Below, piece after piece: positions 26,565-34,965 of a stretch of 64,000 nucleotides of DNA. The translations under genes were made by a program, and so were the position numbers. The notes beneath the pieces are model-generated. The model worked only from the letters and a program-made list of their open reading frames with translations. It made no database searches and was not told the origin of the DNA. The stretch's first letter is position 1. The number at the start of each line of letters is the position of its first letter. This DNA comes from CAMDHY01 sp046156265 (GTDB lineage Bacteria; Pseudomonadota; Alphaproteobacteria; Rhizobiales; Segnochrobactraceae). Where the stretch lies: the NCBI RefSeq assembly GCF_046156265.1, contig NZ_JAWDIR010000011.1, positions 558,001-622,000 on the forward strand, read 5' to 3'.

Positions 26565-27566
26565 ATGAAGATACTGACAAAGGCCGCCACCGCCGCCGTC
26601 CTGACGGCCTCGCTCGTTGTCGCCGGCCTGCCCGCGAAGGCCGAGGGGCTGATCCGCATCGTCGAGCAGTTCGGCACGCTCTACCTGCCGCTGCACGTCA
26701 TCCGCGATCAGGGCCTGATCGAGAAGTACGGCAAGGCGGAAGGGCTCGACATCAAGGTCGAGTGGGCGAAGCTCTCGGGCGGTGCCGCCATCAACGAGGC
26801 GCTGCTCTCCGGCAATGTCGACGTCGCCGCCGCCGGCATCGGGCCGTTCCTGACGCTGTGGGACAAGACCGGCGGCTCGGTGAAGATCATCGGGGCGCTC
26901 GGGGCGCAGCCGAACTACCTCGTTACCAACAATCCGAACGTCAAGGCGCTGACGGACTTCACGGCGGCCGACAAGATCGCGCTGCCGGCCGTCGGCGTTT
27001 CGGTGCAGGCGCGGCTCCTGCAGATCGCCGCCGAAAAGGAGTTCGGCGTCGGCAACCACAAGCAGCTCGATGGCCTGACAATCACGCTGCCGCACCCGGA
27101 CGCCACCGCCGCGCTCCTCTCCGGCTCGACTGAGATCACCGCCCACATCTCCAACTCGCCGTTCCAGGAGCAGGCGCTGGCGAGCGGCAAGGTGCACAAG
27201 GTGCTGAGCTCCTACGACATCCTCGGCGGCCCGGCGACGCCGACGCTCGTCTACACGACGATCAAGTTCCGCGCCGACAACCCGAAGACCTACAAGGCCT
27301 TCTACGACGCCTTCCAGGAGGCGACGGCGTGGATCGCCGCCAACAAGCCGGCCGCCGCCGAGACCTACGTCCGGATCGAGAAGTCCAGGCTCGATCCGGC
27401 TTTCGTCCTCGAGGTGCTGGAGAACCCGGAGGTGCAGTACACCACGGTGCCGCAGCGCACGCAGGTGTTCGCGGACTTCCTCTACCGCACCGGCGCGATC
27501 AAGACGGAAGCGAAGAGCTGGACCGACTACACCTTCGAGGAACTGCACGCGCAGCCGGGGAGCTGA
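26565..27566 (+). CDS. Aliphatic sulfonate/nitrate-type ABC transporter binding protein (SsuA/NMT1-like)
   Basis: The 333-residue periplasmic protein has a signal peptide (VLTASLVVAGLPAKA) and the SsuA/TauA/THI5-like fold, with FGTLYLPLHVIRDQGLIEKYG, a SGNVDVAAAGIGPFL segment and HISNSPFQEQALASG. AAGGA precedes the ATG. It lies 56 nt after dctM and 4 nt before the broken ATPase gene, so it heads an SsuABC-like importer at the end of the TRAP operon. Confidence 0.9.
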   Translation: MKILTKAATAAVLTASLVVAGLPAKAEGLIRIVEQFGTLYLPLHVIRDQGLIEKYGKAEGLDIKVEWAKLSGGAAINEALLSGNVDVAAAGIGPFLTLWDKTGGSVKIIGALGAQPNYLVTNNPNVKALTDFTAADKIALPAVGVSVQARLLQIAAEKEFGVGNHKQLDGLTITLPHPDATAALLSGSTEITAHISNSPFQEQALASGKVHKVLSSYDILGGPATPTLVYTTIKFRADNPKTYKAFYDAFQEATAWIAANKPAAAETYVRIEKSRLDPAFVLEVLENPEVQYTTVPQRTQVFADFLYRTGAIKTEAKSWTDYTFEELHAQPGS

Positions 27567-27570
27567 GCCG

Positions 27571-28388
27571 ATGCTGCACGCGACCGCGGTGGCGGCTTCC
27601 CGCGCCGCGACGGCGCCCTCCGTCCTCGAGGCGGAGGGCCTCGTCCTCGACTACACCACCGACCGCGGCACGGTGCGGGCGGTGGAGGACGTCGGCTTCA
27701 CCGTCCGGCAGGGCGAGCGGCTGGTGCTGATCGGCGCGTCCGGCTGCGGCAAGTCCTCGATCCTCAGGATGGTCGCCGGCTTCCAGCGCCCGACCGCCGG
27801 CACCATCCGCACGCGCGGCAAGCCGGTGACCGGTCCGAGCCCCGAGCGCATCGTCGTCTTCCAGGAGTTCGACCAGCTGCTCCCCTGGAAGACGGTGGCG
27901 CAGAACGTCATGTTCCCGCTGCGGGTGGCGCGGCGGCTGTCGACGGAGGAGGCGCGCGAGCGCGCCGTCGCGGCGCTCGGCAAGGTCGGGCTGGAGCGGG
28001 CGATCGACGCCTATCCGCACACGCTCTCGGGGGCATGAAGCAGCGCGCGGCGATCGCCCGGGCGCTCGCCACCGAGCCCGACGTGCTCCTGATGGACGAG
28101 CCGTTCGCCGCCCTCGACGCGCTCACCCGCCGGCGCCTGCAGCAGGACCTGCTGCAGCTCGCCGAGGAACTTGGCTTCACGCTGCTCTTCGTCACCCATG
28201 CGATCGACGAGGCGGTGCTGATCGGCACCTCGCTGCACCTCCTCAGCCCGCATCCCGGCCGCACCCTCGCCACCTACGACACCGGCGCGTTCGGCCTCGC
28301 CGATGTCGGCACGGCGCGCTTCGAGGCGGTGGTGCGCGACGTCGAGACCCTGCTGTTCGCCCGTCCCGGGAGCCACCGCGATGACTGA
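27571..28388 (+). pseudogene. SsuB/TauB-like ABC ATPase split by a frameshift in the signature motif
   Basis: The first frame (27571-28038, 155 residues) holds Walker A GASGCGKSS and the Q-loop VVFQEFDQLLPWK and ends in HTLSGA then stop. The second frame (28035-28388, 117 residues) starts MKQRAAIARAL and holds Walker B LLMDEPFAALDA and the FVTHAIDEA switch. In intact relatives these join as LSGGMKQR, so one base is missing in the run of five G at 28030-28034, or the ribosome must shift -1 there. The stop and restart overlap as ATGA, so two half-proteins could also be made by coupled translation. A base-call error in the G run is the simplest alternative. Both flanking subunit genes are intact. 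Confidence 0.85.
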
Positions 28389-29229
28389 CCTGACCGCTGG
28401 CACCGGCAAGGCCGGGCCTGCCGCGCCCGGCACCACTCTCGGCGACTGGCTGAGGGCGGCCGCGGCCCACACGCTCGTCCGCCGCGCCTTTGTCCTCGTG
28501 CTGCTCGCCGCGGCCTGGCAGGCGGCCGCGGTGTGGCAGAACAACCCGCTGATGCTGCCGAGCTTCCTCGACACGGCGGCTGCCTTCGTCGACGCGGTGC
28601 GCAGCGACCAACTGATGGAGGCGGCCGCCGCCTCGCTGGGCGTGCTCCTCAAGGGCTACGTCGTCGCCATCGCGATCGCCCTCGTCTTCGTCTCGCTCGC
28701 CGTCGCCAACGGTTTCGTGCGCGAGGTCCTGCAGACGCTGACGGCGATGTTCAATCCGCTGCCGGCGATCGCGCTCCTGCCGATCGCGCTCCTGTGGTTC
28801 GGGCTCGGTGAGAAGAGCCTCTTGTTCGTGCAGATCCACGCGGTGCTGTGGCCGTTCGCGCTGGCGCTCCTCACCGGCTTCGAGGCGGTGCCGGAGACAC
28901 AGCGCCTCGTCGGTCGCAACTACGGCCTCAAGGGGCCGTCCTACGTGCTGCGCATCCTGGTGCCGGCGGCGCTGCCGTCGATCCTGTCGGGGCTGAAGAT
29001 CGGCTGGGCTTTCGCCTGGCGGACGCTGATCGCAGCCGAACTCGTCTTCGGCATGAGCTCGAGCCAGGGCGGCCTCGGCTGGTTCATCTACCGCAACCGC
29101 AACGAGCTCCTCACCGACAAGGTGTTCGCGGGTCTCGCGACCGTGATCCTGATCGGCCTGGTGGTCGAGGTGGTTTTGTTCCGCACCATCGAGGCGGTGA
29201 CCGTGCGCCGCTGGGGCATGCAGCGCTGA
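28381..29229 (+). CDS. Aliphatic sulfonate-type ABC transporter permease (SsuC/TauC-like)
   Basis: The 282-residue protein has about six hydrophobic segments. The EAA-type loop (VGRNYGLKGPSYVLRILVPA) and the AWRTLIAAELVFGMSSSQGG and GLGWFIYRNRNELLTDKVFA blocks are those of SsuC/TauC/NrtB permeases. Its ATG overlaps the ATPase end. It should act with the SsuA-like protein and the split ATPase. Confidence 0.92.
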   Translation: MTDLTAGTGKAGPAAPGTTLGDWLRAAAAHTLVRRAFVLVLLAAAWQAAAVWQNNPLMLPSFLDTAAAFVDAVRSDQLMEAAAASLGVLLKGYVVAIAIALVFVSLAVANGFVREVLQTLTAMFNPLPAIALLPIALLWFGLGEKSLLFVQIHAVLWPFALALLTGFEAVPETQRLVGRNYGLKGPSYVLRILVPAALPSILSGLKIGWAFAWRTLIAAELVFGMSSSQGGLGWFIYRNRNELLTDKVFAGLATVILIGLVVEVVLFRTIEAVTVRRWGMQR

Positions 29230-29383
29230 ACGGCGCGCGTCGGAACGAGATTCCAGAAATCCCGCCGCCGGCGGCGCGATGATCCCGCCTGCGGACTTCC
29301 ACAGCAACCGTGTTGCTCGGATCGCGCCGCTGCAACCCCTATTGTCCGGCCGACAGCGTCGGACACCCGCCCGAGGAGCCACC

Positions 29384-30391
29384 ATGAGACGTTTCACGAT
29401 CGCCGCCGCGACCGCCTTGGCATTGGTTGCCGTTCCCGCAGCCGCCCAGCAGGCGCCGACGACGCTGCTGAACGCCTCCTACGACATCTCGCGCGAGCTG
29501 TTCGCCGCCGTGAACACCGCCTTCATCGCCGACCACAAGGCGAAGACGGGGGTGGACGTCACCATCGACCAGTCCCACGGTGGCTCGTCGCGCCAGGCCC
29601 GCGCCATCCTCGAGGGGCTGCAGGCCGACGTCGTCACCTTCAACCAGGTGACGGACATCGACGTCCTCGTCGACAGGGGCGGCCTCGTCTCGGCCGACTG
29701 GAAGTCGGAATTCCCCAACGACGCCTCGCCGTACTACTCGCTGCCGGCCTTCCTCGTGCGCTCCGGCAATCCGAAGAACATCAAGGACTGGGGCGACCTC
29801 GTCCGTGACGACGTCAAGGTGATCTTCCCCAATCCGAAGACCTCCGGCAACGCCCGCTACACCTATCTCGCTGCCACCGCCTACGCGAAGGAGGCGTTCG
29901 GCGGTGATCAGGCGAAGGTGGAGGAATTCGTCTCCAAGCTGTTCGACAACGTTCCGGTGTTCGACACCGGCGGCCGTGCCGCCACGACGACCTTCGTCGA
30001 GCGCGAGATCGGCGACGTGCTGATCACCTTCGAGGCGGAGACCCGCGGCATCCAGAAGGAGTACGGCGCCGACAAGTTCGACACCGTCACGCCCTCGGTC
30101 AGCCTGCTTGCCGAGTTCCCGGTGGCGATCGTCGACACCGTCGTCGACAAGCGCGGCAGCCGCGACCTCGCCAAGGCCTATCTCGACTTCCTCTACACCA
30201 CCGAAGGCCAGCGCATCGTCGCCGAGCACGGCAACCGCGTGCACGACCCGGCGGTGGTGGCGGAGTTCAAGGATCAGTTCCCCGAGGTGCGGCTTCTCAC
30301 GGTGGAGGAAGTGTTCGGCGGCTGGGACCAGGCGACGAAGGAACATTTCGCCGCTGACGCGACGCTCGACCGCCTCTACGGCAGCCGCTGA
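29384..30391 (+). CDS. Sulfate/thiosulfate-binding periplasmic protein
   Basis: The 335-residue protein has a signal peptide (AATALALVAVPAAAQ). The mature part carries the sulfate-binding family signature blocks LLNASYDISRELFAAVN, the SHGGSSRQARAILEGLQADV loop, FPNPKTSGNARYTYLAA and FEAETRGIQKEYG. It captures sulfate or thiosulfate for the CysTWA permease complex encoded next. GAGGAG stands 6 nt before the ATG. A 154-base gap separates it from the SsuC-like gene. Confidence 0.94.
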   Translation: MRRFTIAAATALALVAVPAAAQQAPTTLLNASYDISRELFAAVNTAFIADHKAKTGVDVTIDQSHGGSSRQARAILEGLQADVVTFNQVTDIDVLVDRGGLVSADWKSEFPNDASPYYSLPAFLVRSGNPKNIKDWGDLVRDDVKVIFPNPKTSGNARYTYLAATAYAKEAFGGDQAKVEEFVSKLFDNVPVFDTGGRAATTTFVEREIGDVLITFEAETRGIQKEYGADKFDTVTPSVSLLAEFPVAIVDTVVDKRGSRDLAKAYLDFLYTTEGQRIVAEHGNRVHDPAVVAEFKDQFPEVRLLTVEEVFGGWDQATKEHFAADATLDRLYGSR

Positions 30392-30429
30392 TCGCACCCT
30401 TCCGCCCGCGCACGGTTGACAGGTGCAGC

Positions 30430-30452
30430 GGGGGCCGCCATTGGCGGCCCCC
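30430..30452 (+). terminator. Strong hairpin between the sulfate-binding protein gene and cysT
   Basis: GGGGGCCGCC and GGCGGCCCCC pair over 10 bp with a 3-base loop, 38 bases after the stop codon. No U-run follows. In binding-protein operons such hairpins commonly keep the upstream message stable, so partial attenuation before cysT is the likely effect. Confidence 0.5.
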
Positions 30453-30519
30453 ATCGTCGTTGTGGCGAGCGTCCTCGCCGCTCGTCGTCCGCCAGCCCAC
30501 AGCCGGAGGGAGCCGTCCG

Positions 30520-31344
30520 TTGTCGCGCCGTGTTCTCCCTGGCTTGCCGCTCAGCCTCGGCATCACCGTCCTCTACGTCTCAATCATCGTCTGCCTGCCG
30601 CTGGGCGCCCTCGTCTTCAAGGCGGCGAGCCTCGGGCTGGAGGACTACTGGCGCATCGTCTCGGCGCCGCGGGCGGTGGCGAGCTACCGGGTGACGATCG
30701 GCGCGGCGGCGGTGGCAACGGCGTTCAACGTCGTTTTCGGCTTCGCGCTCGCCTGGGTGCTGGTGCGCTACCGCTTCCCCGGCCGCCGTCTGCTCGACGC
30801 CCTCGTCGACCTGCCGTTCGCCCTGCCGACGGCGGTCGCCGGCATCGCCCTCACCACGCTGTTTGCCGAAAACGGCTGGTACGGCGCGCCGCTCGCCGCG
30901 CTCGGCATCAAGGTCGCCTTCACGCCGCTCGGCATCATGGTGGCGATGGCCTTCACCAGCCTGCCGTTCATCGTGCGCACTGTGCAGCCCGTGCTGGAGG
31001 ACCTCGAGCCGGCGCTGGAGGAGGCCGCTCTCAGCCTCGGCGCGGGGGAGGGGCGGATCTTCCGCACGGTGATCCTGCCGCTCCTGATGCCGGCGCTGCT
31101 CGCCGGCTCGTCGCTCGCCTTTGCGCGCAGCCTCGGCGAGTTCGGCGCCGTCATCTTCATCGCTGGTAACCAGCCCTTCGAGACGGAGATTACCGCGCTG
31201 CTCGCCTTCATCCGCCTCGAGGAGTTCGACTATGAGGCGTCGGCCGCCATCGCCTCGGTGATCCTGATCGCCGCCTTCGTCATGCTCGCCGTCACCAACG
31301 CCCTGCAGGCCCGCGGCCTGCGCTATCTCGACAAGGGCCGCTAG
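30520..31344 (+). CDS. cysT: Sulfate/thiosulfate ABC transporter permease CysT
   Basis: The 274-residue protein has six hydrophobic segments and CysT/CysU landmarks: LPFALPTAVAGIALTTLF, EEAALSLGAGEGRIFRTVIL (the EAA loop) and ARSLGEFGAVIFIAGNQP. The TTG at 30520 is chosen because GGAGGG stands 9 nt before it and the length then matches CysT of other bacteria. The upstream in-frame start at 30460 has no such site. Confidence 0.92.
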   Translation: MSRRVLPGLPLSLGITVLYVSIIVCLPLGALVFKAASLGLEDYWRIVSAPRAVASYRVTIGAAAVATAFNVVFGFALAWVLVRYRFPGRRLLDALVDLPFALPTAVAGIALTTLFAENGWYGAPLAALGIKVAFTPLGIMVAMAFTSLPFIVRTVQPVLEDLEPALEEAALSLGAGEGRIFRTVILPLLMPALLAGSSLAFARSLGEFGAVIFIAGNQPFETEITALLAFIRLEEFDYEASAAIASVILIAAFVMLAVTNALQARGLRYLDKGR

Positions 31345-31348
31345 AGGA

Positions 31349-32236
31349 ATGGCCGCGCGCGAACCCACCTTGCGGATCGGCGACGGTGCCGTCGTGCGCC
31401 GCATGCTGATCGGCGGCGTCGCTCTCGTCGCGATCGTGCTGGTCGTGGCGCCGATCGCCGTGATCGTCGTGCGAGCCTTCTCGTCGGGGCTCGCCACCTA
31501 TGCCGCCAACATCCTTCACCCGGACACGCTGCACGCGATCTGGCTGACGGTGGTCACGGCCCTGATCGCCGTGCCGGTCAACACCGTCTTCGGCATCGCC
31601 GCCGCGTGGGCGATCACCAAGTTCGAGTTTCCCGGCCGCAAGCTGCTGCTGGTGATCATCGAGCTGCCGTTCTCGATCTCGCCGATCGTCGCCGGCGTGG
31701 CGCTGATGTTCGTTTACGGCCTGCAGGGCCTGTTCGGCCCGACGCTGCGCGAGTACGACGTCGCCATCCTGTTCGCGCTGCCCGGCATCGTGCTCGCGAG
31801 CATCTTCGTCACCGCGCCGTTCGTGGCGCGCGAACTCATCCCGCTGATGCAGGCGCAGGGCACCGAGCTCGAGGAAGCCGCGACCTCGCTCGGCGCCTCG
31901 GGCTTCCGAACCTTCCTGACGGTGACGCTGCCCGGCGTGAAGTGGGCGCTGCTCTACGGTGTCGTCCTCTGCAACGCCCGCGTCATGGGCGAATTCGGGG
32001 CGGTATCCGTGGTGTCGGGCAACATCCGCGGCCAGACCAACACGCTGCCGCTGCACATCGAGCTGCTCTACCAGGACTACAACGCCGTCGGCGCCTTCGC
32101 CGCCGCCTCGGTGCTGACGGTGATCGCGCTGTTCACCCTCGTCGCCAAGGTCGCACTCGAGGGCCGCGGCGCCGGTCGCGCGCGCCCGACGGCGGCCGTT
32201 GTCCCGACCCCGGTCGGCGAGGAGAAGCCCGCATGA
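31349..32236 (+). CDS. cysW: Sulfate/thiosulfate ABC transporter permease CysW
   Basis: The 295-residue protein has six hydrophobic segments and CysW blocks: TVFGIAAAWAITKFEFPGRK, IELPFSISPIVAGVALMFVY, the EEAATSLGASGFRTFLTVTL loop and MGEFGAVSVVSGNIRGQTNT. It starts 4 nt after cysT and overlaps cysA by ATGA. With CysT it forms the channel. Confidence 0.94.
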   Translation: MAAREPTLRIGDGAVVRRMLIGGVALVAIVLVVAPIAVIVVRAFSSGLATYAANILHPDTLHAIWLTVVTALIAVPVNTVFGIAAAWAITKFEFPGRKLLLVIIELPFSISPIVAGVALMFVYGLQGLFGPTLREYDVAILFALPGIVLASIFVTAPFVARELIPLMQAQGTELEEAATSLGASGFRTFLTVTLPGVKWALLYGVVLCNARVMGEFGAVSVVSGNIRGQTNTLPLHIELLYQDYNAVGAFAAASVLTVIALFTLVAKVALEGRGAGRARPTAAVVPTPVGEEKPA

Positions 32237-33279
32237 GGATCCGTCTCGACGGCGTCGGCAAGCGCTTCGACGGGGTGCACGCCGTCCGCGACGTGTCGCT
32301 GGAGATCGCCTCCGGCGAGCTCGTGGCGCTGCTCGGGCCCTCCGGTTCCGGCAAGACGACGCTGTTGCGGATGGTCGCCGGCCTCGCCTTCCCGGATGCC
32401 GGCCGCATCCTGTTCGGCGACGTCGATGCGACGGACATACCCGTTCGCGACCGGGGTGTCGGCTTCGTCTTCCAGCACTACGCGCTGTTCCCGCACATGA
32501 AGGTGGCCGACAACATCGCCTTCGGCATGCGCGCCGCCCGCGACCGCCGGCCTGAGGCCGAGGTCGTGGCCCGCGTCGAGGAGCTTCTGTCGCTGATGCA
32601 ACTCGACGGCCTTGGCGGCCGCTTCCCGGCCCAGCTTTCAGGCGGCCAGCGCCAGCGCGTCGCGCTCGCCCGCGCACTCGCCGTCGACCCGCAGGTGCTC
32701 TTGCTCGACGAGCCGTTCGGCGCACTCGACGCAAATGTCCGCCGCGAGCTGCGCCGCTGGCTGCGCGAGATGCATGAGCGCCTCGGCATCACCACCCTGT
32801 TTGTCACCCACGACCAGGAGGAGGCCCTCGACCTCGCCGACCGCGTGGTGATCCTCGATCACGGCCGCATCGAGCAGGTCGGCGCGCCGCGCGAGCTCTG
32901 CCGCGAGCCGGCCTCCGCCTTCGTGATGACCTTCCTCGGCGACACCCACCGCCTCCCGGCGAGCGTCGCGGCCGGCGTTGCCACCGTCGCCGGACACGTC
33001 CGTCACCCGGCCCCCGGTGTCCTCGACGGCCCGGCCTGGGCCTTCGTCCGCCCGGCCGACGTCGCCTGGCGATCCGGCGCCCGAGACGACGGTGACGCCG
33101 TGCCGGCCCGGCTCGTCCGCGTCCTCGACCGCCCCGGCAGCCGCCGCCTGGTCGCCCGCACCGTCACGGGCGACGAGATCGAACTCGATGTCGGCCCGGA
33201 GAACGAGGCTGAGGCCGGCGATCACGGCGGCATCAGCCTGCTGCGCGCGCGCATCTTTTCGGCCGTGCCGGACCGCTAA
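32233..33279 (+). CDS. cysA: Sulfate/thiosulfate ABC transporter ATP-binding protein CysA
   Basis: The 348-residue ATPase has Walker A GPSGSGKTT (35-43), Q-loop FVFQHYALFPHM, signature LSGGQRQR, Walker B LLLLDEPFGALD and switch FVTHDQEEALDLADR. The C-terminal region (from about 240) is a TOBE/CysA regulatory domain with FVRPADVAW. The ATG overlaps the cysW stop. It completes the sulfate importer and probably ends the transcript. Confidence 0.94.
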   Translation: MRIRLDGVGKRFDGVHAVRDVSLEIASGELVALLGPSGSGKTTLLRMVAGLAFPDAGRILFGDVDATDIPVRDRGVGFVFQHYALFPHMKVADNIAFGMRAARDRRPEAEVVARVEELLSLMQLDGLGGRFPAQLSGGQRQRVALARALAVDPQVLLLDEPFGALDANVRRELRRWLREMHERLGITTLFVTHDQEEALDLADRVVILDHGRIEQVGAPRELCREPASAFVMTFLGDTHRLPASVAAGVATVAGHVRHPAPGVLDGPAWAFVRPADVAWRSGARDDGDAVPARLVRVLDRPGSRRLVARTVTGDEIELDVGPENEAEAGDHGGISLLRARIFSAVPDR

Positions 33280-33423
33280 GAGCGGGTCTGTAGAGGCGGA
33301 AACGGCCCTTGCGCCGACACACCGAAACGCTCCTGTCCAAATAACGACAAAATCAATCGACTTTATCGCCTTCAAGGTGCACCGATTGGCCTCGTACCTG
33401 TTGTGACAGTCTGGGTGACCTCC

Positions 33424-34860
33424 ATGCAGCATGTCGACGTCGCCATCATCGGTGCGGGCTTCACCGGCGCCGCACTGGCCGTAAATCTGCTCCGCCGGAT
33501 GCCGCAGCGCGCCCGCGTCGCGCTCATCGGCACTGGCGAGGACGCCGGGCGTGGCGTGGCCTACGGAACCGCGGATCCGGACCATCGCATCAATGTCCCG
33601 GCTGGTCGGATGAGCCTGTTTCCGGCCGACCCGACCGACTTCGTCCGCTGGCTCGGGGACGCGCCCGAAGGCCACGGGATCGCGGCCGACGCGCTGCCCT
33701 ACAGCTTCGCCCCGCGCCGCGCCTATGGGCGTTACGTCTCCGACCGGCTCGCAGCGGCAGAACGGGACGCGGCCGGCCGCGTCACCCTGCTGCGCTTCGG
33801 GCAGGCCGCGCTGGCGGCCACGCCGGTCGCCGGCGGGCTTCGAATCGACCTCGACGGCGGCGGCCCGATCGTCGCCGAGGCGACGGCGCTGTGCCTCGGC
33901 AACATCCCAACCGGCCTTCCGGTCCCGGCGGACGTCGTCGACCGGGCGGTCGGCGACGGCATCATCCTCGATCCCTGGCAGCCCTCGGCCCTTGATGCCG
34001 TGGCCGACGACGACGCCGTTCTCGTCATCGGCACCGGCCTGACGATGATCGACCAGGTGCTGACACTGACCGCCCGCGGCCACCGCGGCCGCATCGTCGC
34101 CGTGTCGCGCCGCGGCCTGCTACCGCTCGCCCACCGCGAGCCGCGGCAGCCGCCGCTGGCGCTCGCCACCGTCGCGGCGACGACGCCGCTCGTCGAGTTG
34201 TCGCGGCTCGTACGCACGAAGGCGAAGGCGGAGATCGCCGCCGGGCGCGACTGGCGTCCCGTCGTCGATGGCCTCCGTCCCCGCCTGCAGGAGCTCTGGC
34301 AGGGCCTCGGCAGCGAGGACCGGCGCCGCTTCCTGCGCCGCGTCGCACCGTTCTGGAACATCCACCGCCACCGCTTCGCACCCGAGGTGGCGGCTCGCGT
34401 CGCCGAGTGGCGGGCATCGGGCCGCCTTGAGGTCGTGCGCGGGCGGGTCCTGGCCCTCCGGCGCAGCACAGCGGACGACAAGGTGGCGGTCACGCTGCGC
34501 CCGCGCGGCGACGCGGTCCCCGTGGAGGTGCGCGTCGACCGCGTGCTGAACTGCGCCGGCCTCGACCGCGGCGCCCCCGTGCGCTCGCAGCCGCTGCTGC
34601 GGGACCTGGCCGAGGCCGGGCTCCTGCGTGAGGATCCTGCCGGCCTCGGCGTCGACATCGATGCTGACGGCCGCGTGCTCGACCGCAACGGCCGCGCCGA
34701 CAACGCCCTCTTCGCCCTCGGCCCGCTCGGCACCGGTCGCCTGTGGGAGATCGTCGCCGTCCCGGAGATCCGCGAGCAGTGCGCCGACGTTGCCGCCCGC
34801 ATCGCCGCCGACGCCTTCGCGCGGCACTACCGGCAGGTCAGGGTCGCTGGAGGGCGATAG
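33424..34860 (+). CDS. FAD/NAD(P)-binding oxidoreductase (NAD_binding_9 family)
   Basis: The 478-residue flavoprotein has an N-terminal FAD dinucleotide fold (VDVAIIGAGFTGAALAVNLL, about 4-23), the family block DHRINVPAGRMSLFPADP and a second nucleotide-binding GxGxxxxD-type segment (LVIGTGLTMIDQVLTL). Members of this family occur with luciferase-like monooxygenases in sulfur clusters, but their reaction is not settled. The ATG at 33424 is preferred over GTG at 33403. It follows cysA by 144 bases and converges on a paralogue. Cytoplasmic; no membrane segment seen. Confidence 0.82.
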   Translation: MQHVDVAIIGAGFTGAALAVNLLRRMPQRARVALIGTGEDAGRGVAYGTADPDHRINVPAGRMSLFPADPTDFVRWLGDAPEGHGIAADALPYSFAPRRAYGRYVSDRLAAAERDAAGRVTLLRFGQAALAATPVAGGLRIDLDGGGPIVAEATALCLGNIPTGLPVPADVVDRAVGDGIILDPWQPSALDAVADDDAVLVIGTGLTMIDQVLTLTARGHRGRIVAVSRRGLLPLAHREPRQPPLALATVAATTPLVELSRLVRTKAKAEIAAGRDWRPVVDGLRPRLQELWQGLGSEDRRRFLRRVAPFWNIHRHRFAPEVAARVAEWRASGRLEVVRGRVLALRRSTADDKVAVTLRPRGDAVPVEVRVDRVLNCAGLDRGAPVRSQPLLRDLAEAGLLREDPAGLGVDIDADGRVLDRNGRADNALFALGPLGTGRLWEIVAVPEIREQCADVAARIAADAFARHYRQVRVAGGR

Positions 34861-34904
34861 CGCGGCCGATCGGACGGCGCCATCCGCCGGCCGCGAACGC
34901 CTCG

Positions 34905-34937
34905 GACCCGGTGGGTGAGCGACCCATCACCCGGGTC
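34905..34937. terminator. Hairpin between convergent oxidoreductase genes
   Basis: GACCCGG/CCGGGTC (7 bp) encloses TGGGT/ACCCA (5 bp) with a small loop and a 4-base bulge. It lies between the two convergent stop codons and could end transcription from either side. No U-run is seen. Confidence 0.4.
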
Positions 34938-34965
34938 GCATCGATCCGGGGGACGGGCAGTGTCG

